NCBI RefSeq assembly: GCF_030272615.1
Contig: NC_081412.1
Coordinates: 19,631,932 to 19,695,931 of the forward strand
DNA: 64,000 nt
Source: Cryptomeria japonica
Lineage: Eukaryota > Streptophyta > Pinopsida > Cupressales > Cupressaceae
Direction: 5' to 3'
Position 1 is the first letter of the stretch. Each line of letters starts with the position of its first letter. The position numbers and the translations under genes are program-made. A model generated the notes under the pieces. That model worked only from the letters and a program-made list of their open reading frames with translations. It did not search any database and had not been told where the DNA came from. Positions 9,077-20,136 of the stretch are shown here, piece by piece.

Positions 9077-11008
9077 CTGCAAGAGTATCTGCCTATGTTG
9101 GAGTCATGGGAGAGATTCCCATCGACACAGAGATTGTGACCTGAGTTGACAACCGAGGACCGAGCTGTGATTGAGGCTATGGGATTGAGACATATTTTGT
9201 ATGTGCCTGAGTTTCAAGTGAACATGGGACTGCTGACTACACTGGTGGAGAGGTGGCACTCCGAGACTTGTATATTCCATTTGTCGATGGGGGAGATGAC
9301 AGTCCCCCTGGAGGATGTATAAAGGATTCTGTGGATACCGATCGATGGGGAGCTGATTCTTTATGATCGAGATGGAGATAGGGAGGCCCTGAGATGAGTG
9401 TTCCAGGACCCAGGACTGGAGATGAGGGCAGGGCATGTGGCTTGGGACACTATGACAGCTACAGGATTGGCGCTGCTAGCAGTGATAGGAGGAGCGATCA
9501 GTGGGTTCCTGTGTCCTGATAAAGCGACACGAGGGTTGGCTGTGAGTTGGAGAGGTGCACTGGAAACACTGGTGACACAGCACACTAGATATGCTTGGGG
9601 ACCGTGTGTGCTGGTACACCTCTACTATGAGCTGCATCAGTTTATATACCACGGATCAGTGGGATTGGGCTATTGGGTGACATTGTTATAGGTGTGGGCC
9701 TATGAGCATCTGCCAGTGATGAGATCGATACACTTCAGAGGTAGAGGTCACGGACATAGTTTTGTACATTTATACGACATGATCACGTCGCAGCCACGGA
9801 TTGGCAGGTTGGAGCATTGGCGGTGGGTGATTGATGATATCGATATGGTCATATGGAGGCCATACCTGGGATGCAAGCAGTGGGAGGATGATGCGGTAGA
9901 GCTGCCCTACACCTTCTGGAGTAGGTACCTGATTGGGCGGATGCATTATGTGCTGGAGAGGCAGCTAGTAGACAGGGTTGGTAGGCAGTTCGGTAGGATT
10001 CAGCGGATGCCATGGGGTTCAGGCATGTATGCACGGACTGTGAGAGATCAGGTGCAGTTTGGGCCCCTATTATCATATGATCAGGTTGTTACGCAACTAG
10101 TAGAGATGATGCCCCTACCCTGGGACATGTGGCCAAAGATTGAGGATGCCGGCATGGATGTCAAGTACACAGCATATTGGGCCGAGCATCCATTCCCATG
10201 CTTGATGGATCCAAGAGAGCTATTAGATGGAGATGGTGGTGGGGATGATGATGATGATGATGGAGCTGATGGGGGCAGAGGCTGACAGAGGAGGAGGGGG
10301 GAAGTTGGAGAGAGGAGGGTTGCACCGCGGAGGGAGGGTGGAGAGGATAGGCAGGCTTGGGTGGTGAGGGGTCGCGGTGGATTGCCACTACGAGTGCCAG
10401 CAGCACAGGGTCCCAGACAGGTGCAGGTACAGGGACAGGTACTAGTATAGGCACCAGTACAGGCACAGGCATAGGGGCAGGCGCTCGTACAAGGGGAGCC
10501 ACAGGCAGAGCCACAGGGGGCTGACGCAGAGGAGGATGAGCTGACGGAGCTGAGGGAGATCTGCCAGGGATAGGCAGATGAGATCCAGGAGTTGGAGAGG
10601 GAGAGGGATAGGCTCAGGAGGCGGCTTCGAGATATTGAGCGGGAGCGAGACCAGGCCATTCAGCACTACACAGAGGCTGAGACAACACTGAGGGCTGGGA
10701 GGTAGGTAGCGGAGGACACAGGGGCTGGATATGCCTATGTTCTACGGGCCAGGGAGAAGATTGCCTACTGGCGGGATCTCTATTATGGTGCAGTGCCAGT
10801 GGATCAGCGGGCGAGGAGCTTCCATAGACCATCGCAGATAGCGACAGCTACGAGAGGGAGCTGGAGGAGACAGGCATCTAGTGGTGGGGTTATGGGTCCT
10901 CCACCACCACCAGATAGAGGGGACAGGAGAGATGATCCTGGGGCGGGTCCTTCAGGGGCTCAGATTCTGTCGAGGCTAGGTGGCTCCAAGGAAGGGAGTT
11001 CATCATAG
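9077..11008 (+). pseudogene. Antisense plant mobile domain (PMD, MAIN-like) gene carried by element B
   Basis: One plus-strand frame of about 640 codons holds throughout, with nine in-frame stops (9137, 9320, 9395, 9689, 10283, 10448, 10472, 10571, 10703) and no frameshift. It starts with an LxxLVERWHSET block near 9250 and goes on with PIDGELILYDRD, WAYEHLPVMRSIHFRGRG, the IWRPYLGCKQW block near 9850 and VDRVGRQFGRIQRMPWG near 9990, the order seen in PMD proteins. Then come an Asp run (10240-10265), a Gln/Val/Pro-rich repeat and a coiled-coil-like segment (ELERERDRLRRRLRDIERER) near 10600. PMD proteins occur as plant nuclear proteins (MAIN/MAIL) and inside gypsy and Mutator-like elements; the role in the element is unknown. 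The true start is not visible; in-frame TGA codons lie just upstream at 9074 and 9065. Confidence 0.8.
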
Positions 11009-12703
11009 CCGTAGAGGGCTCCCTATGTATCAGTATTGTACCAGTTTTGTATGATGATGTAGACACCTTCTAGTGATTGTAGCCATATGATTTTTTTGAC
11101 CTCATTGTATTATGACACTTATGGTATATATATGAGATGATTCATCTTTGTGGCAGCTATATGCATGTGTACCTAAGTGATGAGATGTTCTTATGTGATG
11201 TTTGTTTTATGTGATGCAAATATGTACATAATGAAATGCAATATTTTTGTTCTTTTATGTTTTGTAGGTGTATGCATGATGCAAATGTGAATGTATGTAA
11301 TGTAGATGAATATGATAATGCAAATGTAAATTGTGCTAACAGGTGTTGTGTACAGGATGTGATGCAGTTGTGATATCTATGTGTATGTATGAAATGCTAA
11401 CATGTGGTAATGCAGGTGAAACTACATGAAATGCAGATGTTTTTCGTGTGTCATTATACTCAATCATGTGATAGTAGGCTACACGGACTCAAGAAGAACG
11501 ATGGAAGTCAATCAAGAAAGGGGGATGGAAGACAAAAGATATGAAAGTGAAAGAGCTTCTTGTGTGTTATCATCATTGAGTAGGTTATGACAATCAAGGC
11601 ATATGTTCGACCCAGAAAGTCATTGTACCTGTTTGCATGGAGATAAGATAGTCACAAACAAGGAATGCCCCAGTTCACACTAGACTCACAGTGTCCTCAT
11701 ATCCTTGGACAAGTCATAGCATTACTAAGAGACAATCCACAGATAGCAAATAAAAATAGGTGACGATACCCCATCCTCGCCATTCTAGTCAAAGACATCC
11801 TGGAGATAGAATCTCTAGTCAGAGACATCCTGGAAAAGCTAAAAGACATGTCACCAAAAAAGATGAAATCAAAAGAAAACCAAGACTCGACACCAACATC
11901 CACTGTAGTCCTCAAGTTTAGTGTCTCTTGTCACTTGTATAAGTCTTATTTGATTGTGGTCACAATGTTTACTTTCACAGAAAGGATAGATAGCACTGAA
12001 CAATATGTTGTCTGAGTCTGTTGAAATATTTGATTTGTTGAAGCCCATTGTTGCTGCTGTCTCATCTGAAACTGACTGAATCCATGAAAGTGATACTTTA
12101 TTGCGGAGAAGACGAAACTTTATTGCGGATATGTGATGCAAATGTTGCTTTATTGCGAATTGTGCACGGATAGACTGAAGGAAGCTAGAAGAAACTGTAC
12201 TCCTCAAAACATGTGATGTTCTTAGTTCCACACCCATCACTAGATGTAGGATTTGCCTTAGCCATAGATAGGAGCTAATTTATTATGGATGGAAAGGAGT
12301 GAAAAGGAAGGTTTATTATGAATGGCTAACCAATCTTGGGTAGATCAATAACAAGCCATGATGGGAATGGGTAAGTTTATCATGAATGAATAGGTTGTGA
12401 GTGTGTGCAAAGTGAAGTGATGAAAGTGAATCCTGAAGGAGGGAGGAGCAATGTCTCTACACATGGTGTTGGTGACCCAGTTTTCACCATGGTACTTGCC
12501 CAGGGCGCCACCGAAGTGGTTTTCACCATTGGACGAAATGTTTTTCTTACTTTTTTTGATTTTTCAAGGTTTTTTGTGTCACAAGGCGCCTGTTTGCCAG
12601 GTTTTCACCAAGTAACGATTTTTTATGTTTTTATGATTTTTTTTGTATTTTTTTGAATTTTTTTGATTTTTTGGTATTTTTTGAATTAGGATACTCTGAA
12701 GAG
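11009..12703. other. Element B spacer between the PMD gene and the polyprotein gene
   Basis: The two convergent reading frames end at 11008 and 12704. The stretch between holds no recognisable protein domain. It has T-rich runs near 12540-12690 and several TTTATTGCGGA phrases near 12090-12150. The 123-codon minus ORF at 11869-12240 has no motif I can recognise. Confidence 0.5.
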
Positions 12704-15700
12704 CTATGTGTAAAACCTACGAAGGTGCATGTTGTTGATAGGATCCTCCAAAGGTTCATCTTCTGTAGTTGAGAGCTGATATGCCCCAGATCCATATGTT
12801 GATGTAATGATGTAAGGACCAAGCTAGTTTGGTTCGAACTTTCCCTTCTCTCTGTCTTGCTGATTTTTAGGGTTTTCCTTGAGAACCAGGTCACCTACCT
12901 CAAATGTGCGAGGCCTGACTTTATGATTGTAACTGCATTGTTCCTTGACTGAATGATGTGTATCTTGAGTGATTGTCTTCCTTAATGAAGAAACTAAGAT
13001 AGAATTATTAGTGTGTGGACTACACAGGCCCATATGCGTGTCACCTAAAGAAGTTTGGGCATCCCTGATAACAAAGTCCCTTGAGGAAGCTCCATTAAAG
13101 GTCCATGATGTATCGCCAAAAGGGAAAGGATGTGTGAAACAAGTGGATGATTGATGAAGGCTTATGATTGTGAAAAGAAATGAAAGTAGGATAGCATGAT
13201 GGAGACTTAGGATCAACAAGTATGCTTTTTGGCTTGAAATTTTCAAAATTTTGCCCCCTGTTATTTTGATATTAGGGGAGATCATCTCTTGCTCTTTTTT
13301 CTTCATAGGATTTTTATCCTTGACTTTGATTTTTGCAGAGTCCAATAGCTTTTGATTTTGATTTGGACTAAAGGACTTTTCTTTAGTTTTGACTCTTAGT
13401 TTTTTCTGTTCATAGCTTGATTTTTCATCCCCAATGAGTAAGGGCTTTTGTAATTCTTGTTGATCCAAGTCTGGGAGTGGAGTGGAAATGGAATGAGTGG
13501 ATGATATGGCAAAGCTATGTGAGTTCTTAAGAGGGCTGGTGATACACTCAATAGATTCTTCATTGGAACCACTCTTAGGATTATTGATATCAAGAGGTGC
13601 TTGCACCACTGGAGGAGATTTGCATTCAAACTCAGTAGCCACAACACTAGGTGGTTCACACCAAATTCCTTGGCATTACAAATTGCTTGTAGATTGTTCC
13701 TATCGACAAAATGTGTTAGGAGATAGTGGGAGTTGATCAACATGAAAGATATACTCACCACACCCTAGGTCTTTAATCTTGAACTTTTCTTTTAGCTCTG
13801 TTTGTTTTGATGTAGAAGCTTTCAAGGATTCTAGATCCACATATGTTGAAGAAGGAATAGCTTGTCGATTGACTGGGATTGTTATTTCTGATCTAGGTCA
13901 TAGATTGTTGCAATATATGAATGGATTTGGATCCACTTTTATGGTCACTTCAACTCCATTGTGTGGAAACTTGATACATCGATGATATGTAGATGGTACT
14001 GTGCTCATCTCATGAATCCATGAATGTCCTAGCAATATGTTGTATGTGAGATCTAGATCAAGGACTTGACAAACCACATCCTTTGTAACTGGCCCAACTC
14101 TGAGAGGCAAGGTGACTATGCCTTTGGATGAACATTCTTCATCATCATATGCTTTGATAGTTATTTTGTTAGTAGAATTCACAGCTTTGTTAGAATATCC
14201 CAATTGTTTAATAGTGCTCAATGTACAAATGTTTAGACTTGCTCCTCCATCTATCAGGACTCTTTTGATTCTATGTTTGTGTATGAAGGCTTCAATGTGT
14301 AATGGTGCATTATGTGGTTGGCTTACGGAGGCATCATCGACTTCTATGAATGTAAGAGAGTGTGGAATGGAAAGGTATCCCACCATGGCTTGAAACTGGT
14401 CCACATTCAGATTAGTAGGAACGACAGTTTCTCTCAAGATTTTGTCAAGAATGGATTTATGTGCGAGGGATATGCATAGGAGCTCAAGAATGAAGATGAG
14501 CGTGGGCGTCTTCCCTAATTGTTCTATAAGGTCATACTCAGGTTTGGTTGATGAGGAAGCGGTGTTCTTGGCTAGAGCACCTTGCAAAGTGATTTTACCT
14601 CGACGGGTTGTAACATGACATTCAGAGGTAGGTTCGAAAGAAGATCCAACACTTTTTAAGACAATCTTGGGTCTTTGGGTAAAATTCTCAGGGTTTTTGT
14701 CCTTGATGATAATGGTAGAGACGTAATTGTCCATCAAGATGTGATTGATAGTTGAATCATAGTTGTAGGATGCTTTGGTATAGTTGGTTTGATTATTTGT
14801 GACTTTAGCTTTTCCCTTGTCATGCTTTGGGAATTGTTCCATAAATATCTCATGTTATTGATTGGAGGAATGTCCTTCAATCTCAATGTCACCTCTATCA
14901 ATGAGATCTTGTATGATGTTCTTCAGTCGATGGCAATTTCCTATCTTATGACCCTTGCTCTTATGAAATTCACAATATTCATCATCATTCCACCAATTTG
15001 GTTTAACCTTTGGTTCATATGGAGGAAAATCTGGAATAGTGATTACCTTGTTTGCCACTAGCTTTTTGAAAACTGACTCAAGTGGTTCTCTCAATGGAGT
15101 GTACTTCCTTCACGATTTAGAAGTTGTTTGAGTATTCACCTGATTTGATCCGAAAAAAATGAATTTGGGTTGCACTGTATTGGCATCAACAACACCATCA
15201 TTGACTGTGTTCTTGCTTTTATTCCAAAATCTTGGCTTGTCTTTTCCTTTAAACTCATCTTTGTTTTCCTTGAATATCTTAATGACTCCTTGTTCAATTA
15301 GGACCTTTTCTGTCGCTAAGCCTTTTTCAATGACGTCCTTGAAGGTGGACAAACAAGCTTTTCTTAAATCATAACCAATGTCTTTGTTAACATTCTGGGT
15401 GAACATCTCTACCATTTGTTTTTGTGGAATTTCACAAGAGCATCTGCTGGCTAGATTCCTCCATCTTTGTAAAAATGATGCGAAAGACTCTCCCTCTTTT
15501 TGCTTGGTGTTGCACAAAGTAGTGACTGATATGTTTGTCTCTATGTTGTAGGAGAAATGTTGAATAAATGTCTCTGCTAGATCACCCTATGACTTAATAC
15601 CACGTGGGAGTTGGGAGAACCATTCCATAGCTTGATCACCTAGGCTTTGTGGGAATAATCTTATCAAATATGTCTCTTCTGTTGCTACCTCAATGCAAGC

Positions 15701-16806
15701 TACGAAAAATTGTCTTATGTGTGCCTTAGGATCCCCTTTTCCTCTATACTTATCAAACTTAGGTGTCACAAAGTGTGTAGGAAAAGGAGGCATTGGAATG
15801 CTCTTGTCAAATGGATAGGGACATATGTCTCTCATTGTGTATGTTAGCTTTGGTGTATTTATGTCTTCCATTTTCTTTTGTAAGTCCCTGATTTGTTGCT
15901 CCAAATTTCTCTTAGGTGGAGATCGACTTCTTGGACCATACCCCATGCTTGAGGCACCAATTGGAGGAGGAGCATGTTGCATATATGGATGATATTGATC
16001 ATACACATGTTCATATGGAGGAGGTATATAGTGATGCTGCATATATGGACCACTTGGTATAGATTCATGTTGAGGAATGAAATATCTATTTTGTCATGTA
16101 TACCATACTCTATAGGCATGTCATGTTCTAATGTGTTGCCCCCAAATTTGACACGGGGTTTCCTTGTGTCCAAATTTTGAGCATGCCTTTGAATATCCAA
16201 TTGCTTTGGTGGTTGATCCTTAACATTGGTATGTGATTGAGCATATCTTTCTACATAAGACTTCCATAATGGTCTACGAAGGTGAGTATTATATGCTTGA
16301 CCATGTGTATGTGGGACCTCTGGTTTTTGAAACAAAGATGATGGTGATTCAAGCACCATATGTGGTCCTCTATTGCCTCCACTATTAGGTCTCCTTTGAT
16401 CCATGTTGGAGTGAGGTTGTTGCAAAGGTCGATTTTCCATTATTTGAGACATGTCAAAATCATGAGGTATCTTGGCTCCACTTTGTGCCATCATTTGTAA
16501 GAAGTATTGTCTATCCCTCCTCATTATTTCCTCAACCAATCGATTGAAATGGGGATTCATAATGGATTCTTCCACATCTGCTGAATGTACAGAAAAGTTG
16601 TCCATATTGTCATTGTGTGTATCATTGTTGTTTGTAGTGTCCATGTTCTCAACATTTGGAATGTTTCTATAGGCATCCATGTTAGGTAATGTAGTATGAC
16701 CGGAATTTAAAAATATATCATTATCATACTCATAAGAACTCATGTTTGCGGACTCTTGAGCCTCTTTAGTTTCTCTCCTAGATTTTTGAAGACGGGTTTC
16801 AACCAT
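12704..16806 (-). pseudogene. Gag-protease-integrase tail polyprotein of element B (RT, RNase H and IN core absent)
   Basis: From the ATG at 16806 (MVETRLQKSRRETKEAQ) comes a Gln/Asn-rich N-terminus, then a Tyr/His/Pro-rich stretch, a gag domain at about 15800-15300 (FPQSLGDQAMEWFSQLPRGI; SFASFLQRWRNLASRC), a zinc-knuckle-like CEFHKSKGHKIGNC near 14980, and a retropepsin-like domain with VLIDGGASLNIC near 14250 and NILLGHSW near 14030. A Lys/Ser-rich linker follows, and then directly the integrase C-terminal module (VRPRTFEVGDLVLKENPKN, a stop, LGPYIITSTYGSGAYQLS) ending at 12704. One frame runs from about 16080 to 12704; an indel near 16085 separates the first part. Stops lie near 15587, 15110, 14855, 13898, 13705, 13680 and 12829. 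Nothing resembling reverse transcriptase, RNase H or DDE integrase lies between protease and tail. Confidence 0.85.
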
Positions 16807-19028
16807 GAACTAGGTATTGACTGAGATGTGTGAGACTAGATGAAAAATGGAAAAAGTATGGAAGACCAAGAGTTGGATGGAATGTAAATGAATCTGAGGT
16901 GTACTTGCAATGTCCAAAGTGTAAGACCAAGTATGTATGTAGTAGAGTAGGTGTGACTTCCAAAGAGAGGATAGTTTCTCTTGATGAGGTAAGTTAGCCT
17001 TGACTCTAAGTAAGACCAAATGAGACCCAAAGGTAAGAAACCTTGATGAGGGACCACTTAGCAAAGTGTTGTTATATGTAGTGTGTTGACAAAGTATAGT
17101 GAGGACAAGCAAGTGACCTTTTGATTCAAGTTTAGACAATTGTGAATGTAAAGTGAGATGTGAAGCAATGATGGACTGTGTGAGAACCAAGGATAGGTTG
17201 ACTGCTAAATGAAACCTAGAGAAGTGACCTAGGAAGCTCAAGAATTTCGAAACTAACTGTGTTTGTTTGCTGGACTGTAAAAGTTTTTCAATTCTGAACA
17301 TAGACGCGCCTATATACTTCACAGACGCGATTTCTTGACACAGACGTGGCTCTATTCAACATAGACGCGCTTCTCGAGATTTTTTTTCAAAGTGTAATGT
17401 TGATTCTATAAACACATACATGTTTTTGCCCTTCACAGATGCAGATATACAACACAGACGCTATTATGTTAGACACAGATGCGTTTCTACAAAATTTGTG
17501 CAATTTTTTCCAATCTATGAAGTCATTCTATTGTGACCAAATTTGACTATTTGACTATTTTTTGTGACAAGAGGACACAGTGTTATTGAAGACCTAATGT
17601 TTGCAAGTGTCTAGACTCCAAAATGACTCCAATAAAAAGTGTGTTGTTTGATGTAAAAATGTTTTGCATACACTTGAAGACACAAAAGACACAATGTTTT
17701 GCTGTTTGGTCTTGAATGTTTTGAATGTTTAAAATAAGTCAAGCACAATTCTTATGGCTGGCCAAGACAATAGTTGTTGATCCACATGGGGTTTTACCCC
17801 CGAGGCTACGCTATTCAAAGTGGATACTTAGATGCTTGACCTCACTGGCTCCACCCTCAGCACTCACTTCTCGGGTCAGCCAAGCATCAGTCCCCACGAA
17901 AACTCCCCATGGCGAACTTTGTATCTCTAATAAGAATCATATGTGTGTGAACCGCTACTAGAGATCCGACCTCCTGCCCCAACAACTAGAAGGATTTGGG
18001 CTTCTAAAACAAAAAGGTGCTAGTAAGGGCATATGCTCATGTGGCCATACATGCAGCACTTTCAGCTCTATAAATACAGAAGGCTCCCAGCTGGTAGGGG
18101 TTACGCCCTACAACTGATCAAATAAATTTGATTAAACGGGTTTATGGGGAGACATAGTGTCGGTATGAACTAATTAGCACACGTTATCCATAGTTTTCAC
18201 CATGAATACAGTTGTTTATAGTGGTTTGGAAGAGGTGGGTTTTCCTCACTACCACTTGGGTCATTCTCTTCTCACTAGTAGCCCTAATGACCACACGGGA
18301 AGACAGGCCCTCTATAGATTAAACAAAAATAGCCTATTGCTCAAGACACAAAAGACAATGATTCAATTTTAGTGCACCAATTGAAGTGTTTTCTAGTCTA
18401 TGAAAACAAGGCACACATTAAAAATCCAAAAACCCTTGCCAAGGACCTGCAACAAAGATTTATTAGTAGTTTGGATTGTTTCAAATAATCACCCCTTCCT
18501 GTAAGCACACAAGTTAGGTAAATTTTAGATCCAAAAGACTTTGTGAAAATAGGGGCCTTCAACCAAACGATTTTGCTTTCAAGACAAGCTGCACCAATTT
18601 CGTTAGCTAGATCTGAAAATGTTAGCTCCAAATAAACTGGATCTGAAACTTTAAATGCAAAACCCAAAACTGAATCAATAAACCCAAAATTTGAAACCGG
18701 TGAACACAAACGCGATTACCCTCAACACAAACGTGACTTCCTAACACAGATGCGGTTCTGTGAGACACAGACGCAACTCCAGAACTCAGATGCGACCTCT
18801 GGACACAGACACGGCTAAAAGCACCACAAACGCGATTCCTGGAACCTGCAAAATAAAATACTGCCAATAACACAAACACGATTCCAGATGTCGTAGACGC
18901 GCCAGAAAATCAAAAATGCGATTCAAAAGTGCATAGACATGGGAATATCAAAATGCTGTCGAAAATGTCAGATCTGCAACTTCAAAACACAAGATTTGCA
19001 ACAAAAATGTTAAATACAAAAGGGACAA
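16807..19028 (-). other. Leader of element B
   Basis: Untranslated region between primer site and gag start, about 2.2 kb. It includes two clusters of the CACAGACGCG motif (17299-17490, 18706-18930). A more conserved-looking block at 17750-18290 (CCAAGACAATAGTTGTTGAT, GGGGTTTTACCCC) has no open frame. I see no splice or ribosome-entry signal that I can defend. Confidence 0.55.
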
Positions 19029-19048
19029 GGGTCCCACTGAGCGTGCCA
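19029..19048 (-). other. Primer-binding site of element B
   Basis: After the 5' LTR end and a TTT spacer the minus strand reads TGGCACGCTCAGTGGGACCC. The TGG start fits the CCA end of a tRNA. I could not assign the tRNA. Confidence 0.75.
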
Positions 19049-19051
19049 AAA

Positions 19052-19818
19052 TGTATATGGTGAAAATGGATAACAATAATAACGATATTGAAAGGATGAA
19101 TGAATTCAACCACAAAACCCTAGCCTAACAACAACAAAGATCCACCATAACATATGAAGATTACCTAAGACAATGCAAATCAAACGAAATCACAAAGATT
19201 ATACCATCACATGTCCAATAGGGTTTTGATCTCCATTCTTCCTATCTCCATTGATCTTGCTTGATATATTTGCTCTCAGATTTTATGTGCACAAGAGCTC
19301 AACAAAGAACGGAATGTGGTTGCAAGTAGGATCATAGTGTAGTCAATTGATCAAGTAGTTAGAATGATTGATTAGAATGATAATGAAGGAGGTATCTCCT
19401 TATATAGAAGACACAATAAGAAATGGAGGGGTAAGATTGAGAGGTGTAAAAGGAGGTCGGCTATGATTAGAGGGTAGGTAAAAGAAATAATAAAATAATG
19501 AAAGGGGTAGGTAGTGTATGAATTAAGAGATGAATGACATGTGTCATGGGTAGAAAATGAATTAATTAAATAAATAAAGATTTATTTAATTAATAGAAGA
19601 AATGGGATCAATTAAATAAATAAGATATTTATTTAATTTAGGAAAAGGATAATTTAAATAAATAAATGTATTTATTTAAATGAGAAATAAGGTTAGAAGA
19701 GGATAAATGAATTAATTAAATAAATAAGGATTTATTTAATTAATAGAAGAATTAGGCTAAAGTAATTAAATAAATAAAATATTTATTTAATTAGACATGA
19801 CAATTTTAGGTGTCTACA
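19052..19818 (-). repeat. 5' LTR of element B
   Basis: Almost identical to 7090-7853; it differs by ten substitutions and one 3-bp insertion near 19745. Transcription of the element would start in this copy and run towards lower coordinates. Confidence 0.95.
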
Positions 19819-19949
19819 ATAATATATCTATCTCTCTAGACATGCATGTACATAAAATCCAAGTAGAGTTAAATAAAAATTTAAATATAAATTGTAACGT
19901 GCATGTATACATACATGTACACATATATGTACCAAAAACCATAACTAAC

Positions 19950-20020
19950 CTGTCCACTAATAGCATCTAAAGAATCTCCCATAGGCACATGCTTAGAGCT
20001 CAAGGAAGGAGTGACATGAG
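19950..20020 (-). pseudogene. Proposed exon 2 of the decayed gene
   Basis: 71 bp between an acceptor AATTAG and a donor CAG|GTTAGT. It reads without a stop as HVTPSLSSKHVPMGDSLDAI plus SGQ, in phase with both neighbours. Confidence 0.5.
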
Positions 20021-20136
20021 CTAATTATTATACATACACGTGTATATATATGTGTGTGTGTGTACATAGATTTATCCTACAAATTTACAACATATATACA
20101 TATCTTCTAAAAATTTAAATGCACATGTACATGTAC

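Larger units (their letters stand above)
7090..19818 (-). mobile_element. Element B: complete non-autonomous LTR retrotransposon, 12.7 kb
   Basis: The LTRs at 7090-7853 and 19052-19818 are about 98.7% identical (ten substitutions and one 3-bp indel counted by eye). Both run TG...CA, and the target-site duplication is ATAAT (7085-7089 and 19819-19823). On the minus strand come the primer site next to 19052, a 2.2-kb leader, a Gag-protease-integrase-tail frame (16806-12704), an antisense PMD gene (9077-11008, plus strand) and a polypurine tract next to 7853. Reverse transcriptase, RNase H and the catalytic core of integrase are missing, so it must have moved with enzymes supplied by a relative. 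This resembles the class called TR-GAG elements. Confidence 0.93.

Noticed and set aside
10081-10666. Ser-, Pro- and Leu-rich minus ORFs up to 192 codons
   Set aside because: They are antisense shadows of the PMD gene's acidic and Gln-rich segments.
9137-10705. Stop codon readthrough or selenocysteine-type recoding in the PMD frame
   Set aside because: Nine stops of all three kinds, with no recoding signal seen; decay is simpler.
11869-12240. 123-codon minus ORF in element B
   Set aside because: Lies between two convergent genes, has no motif and does not continue the polyprotein frame.
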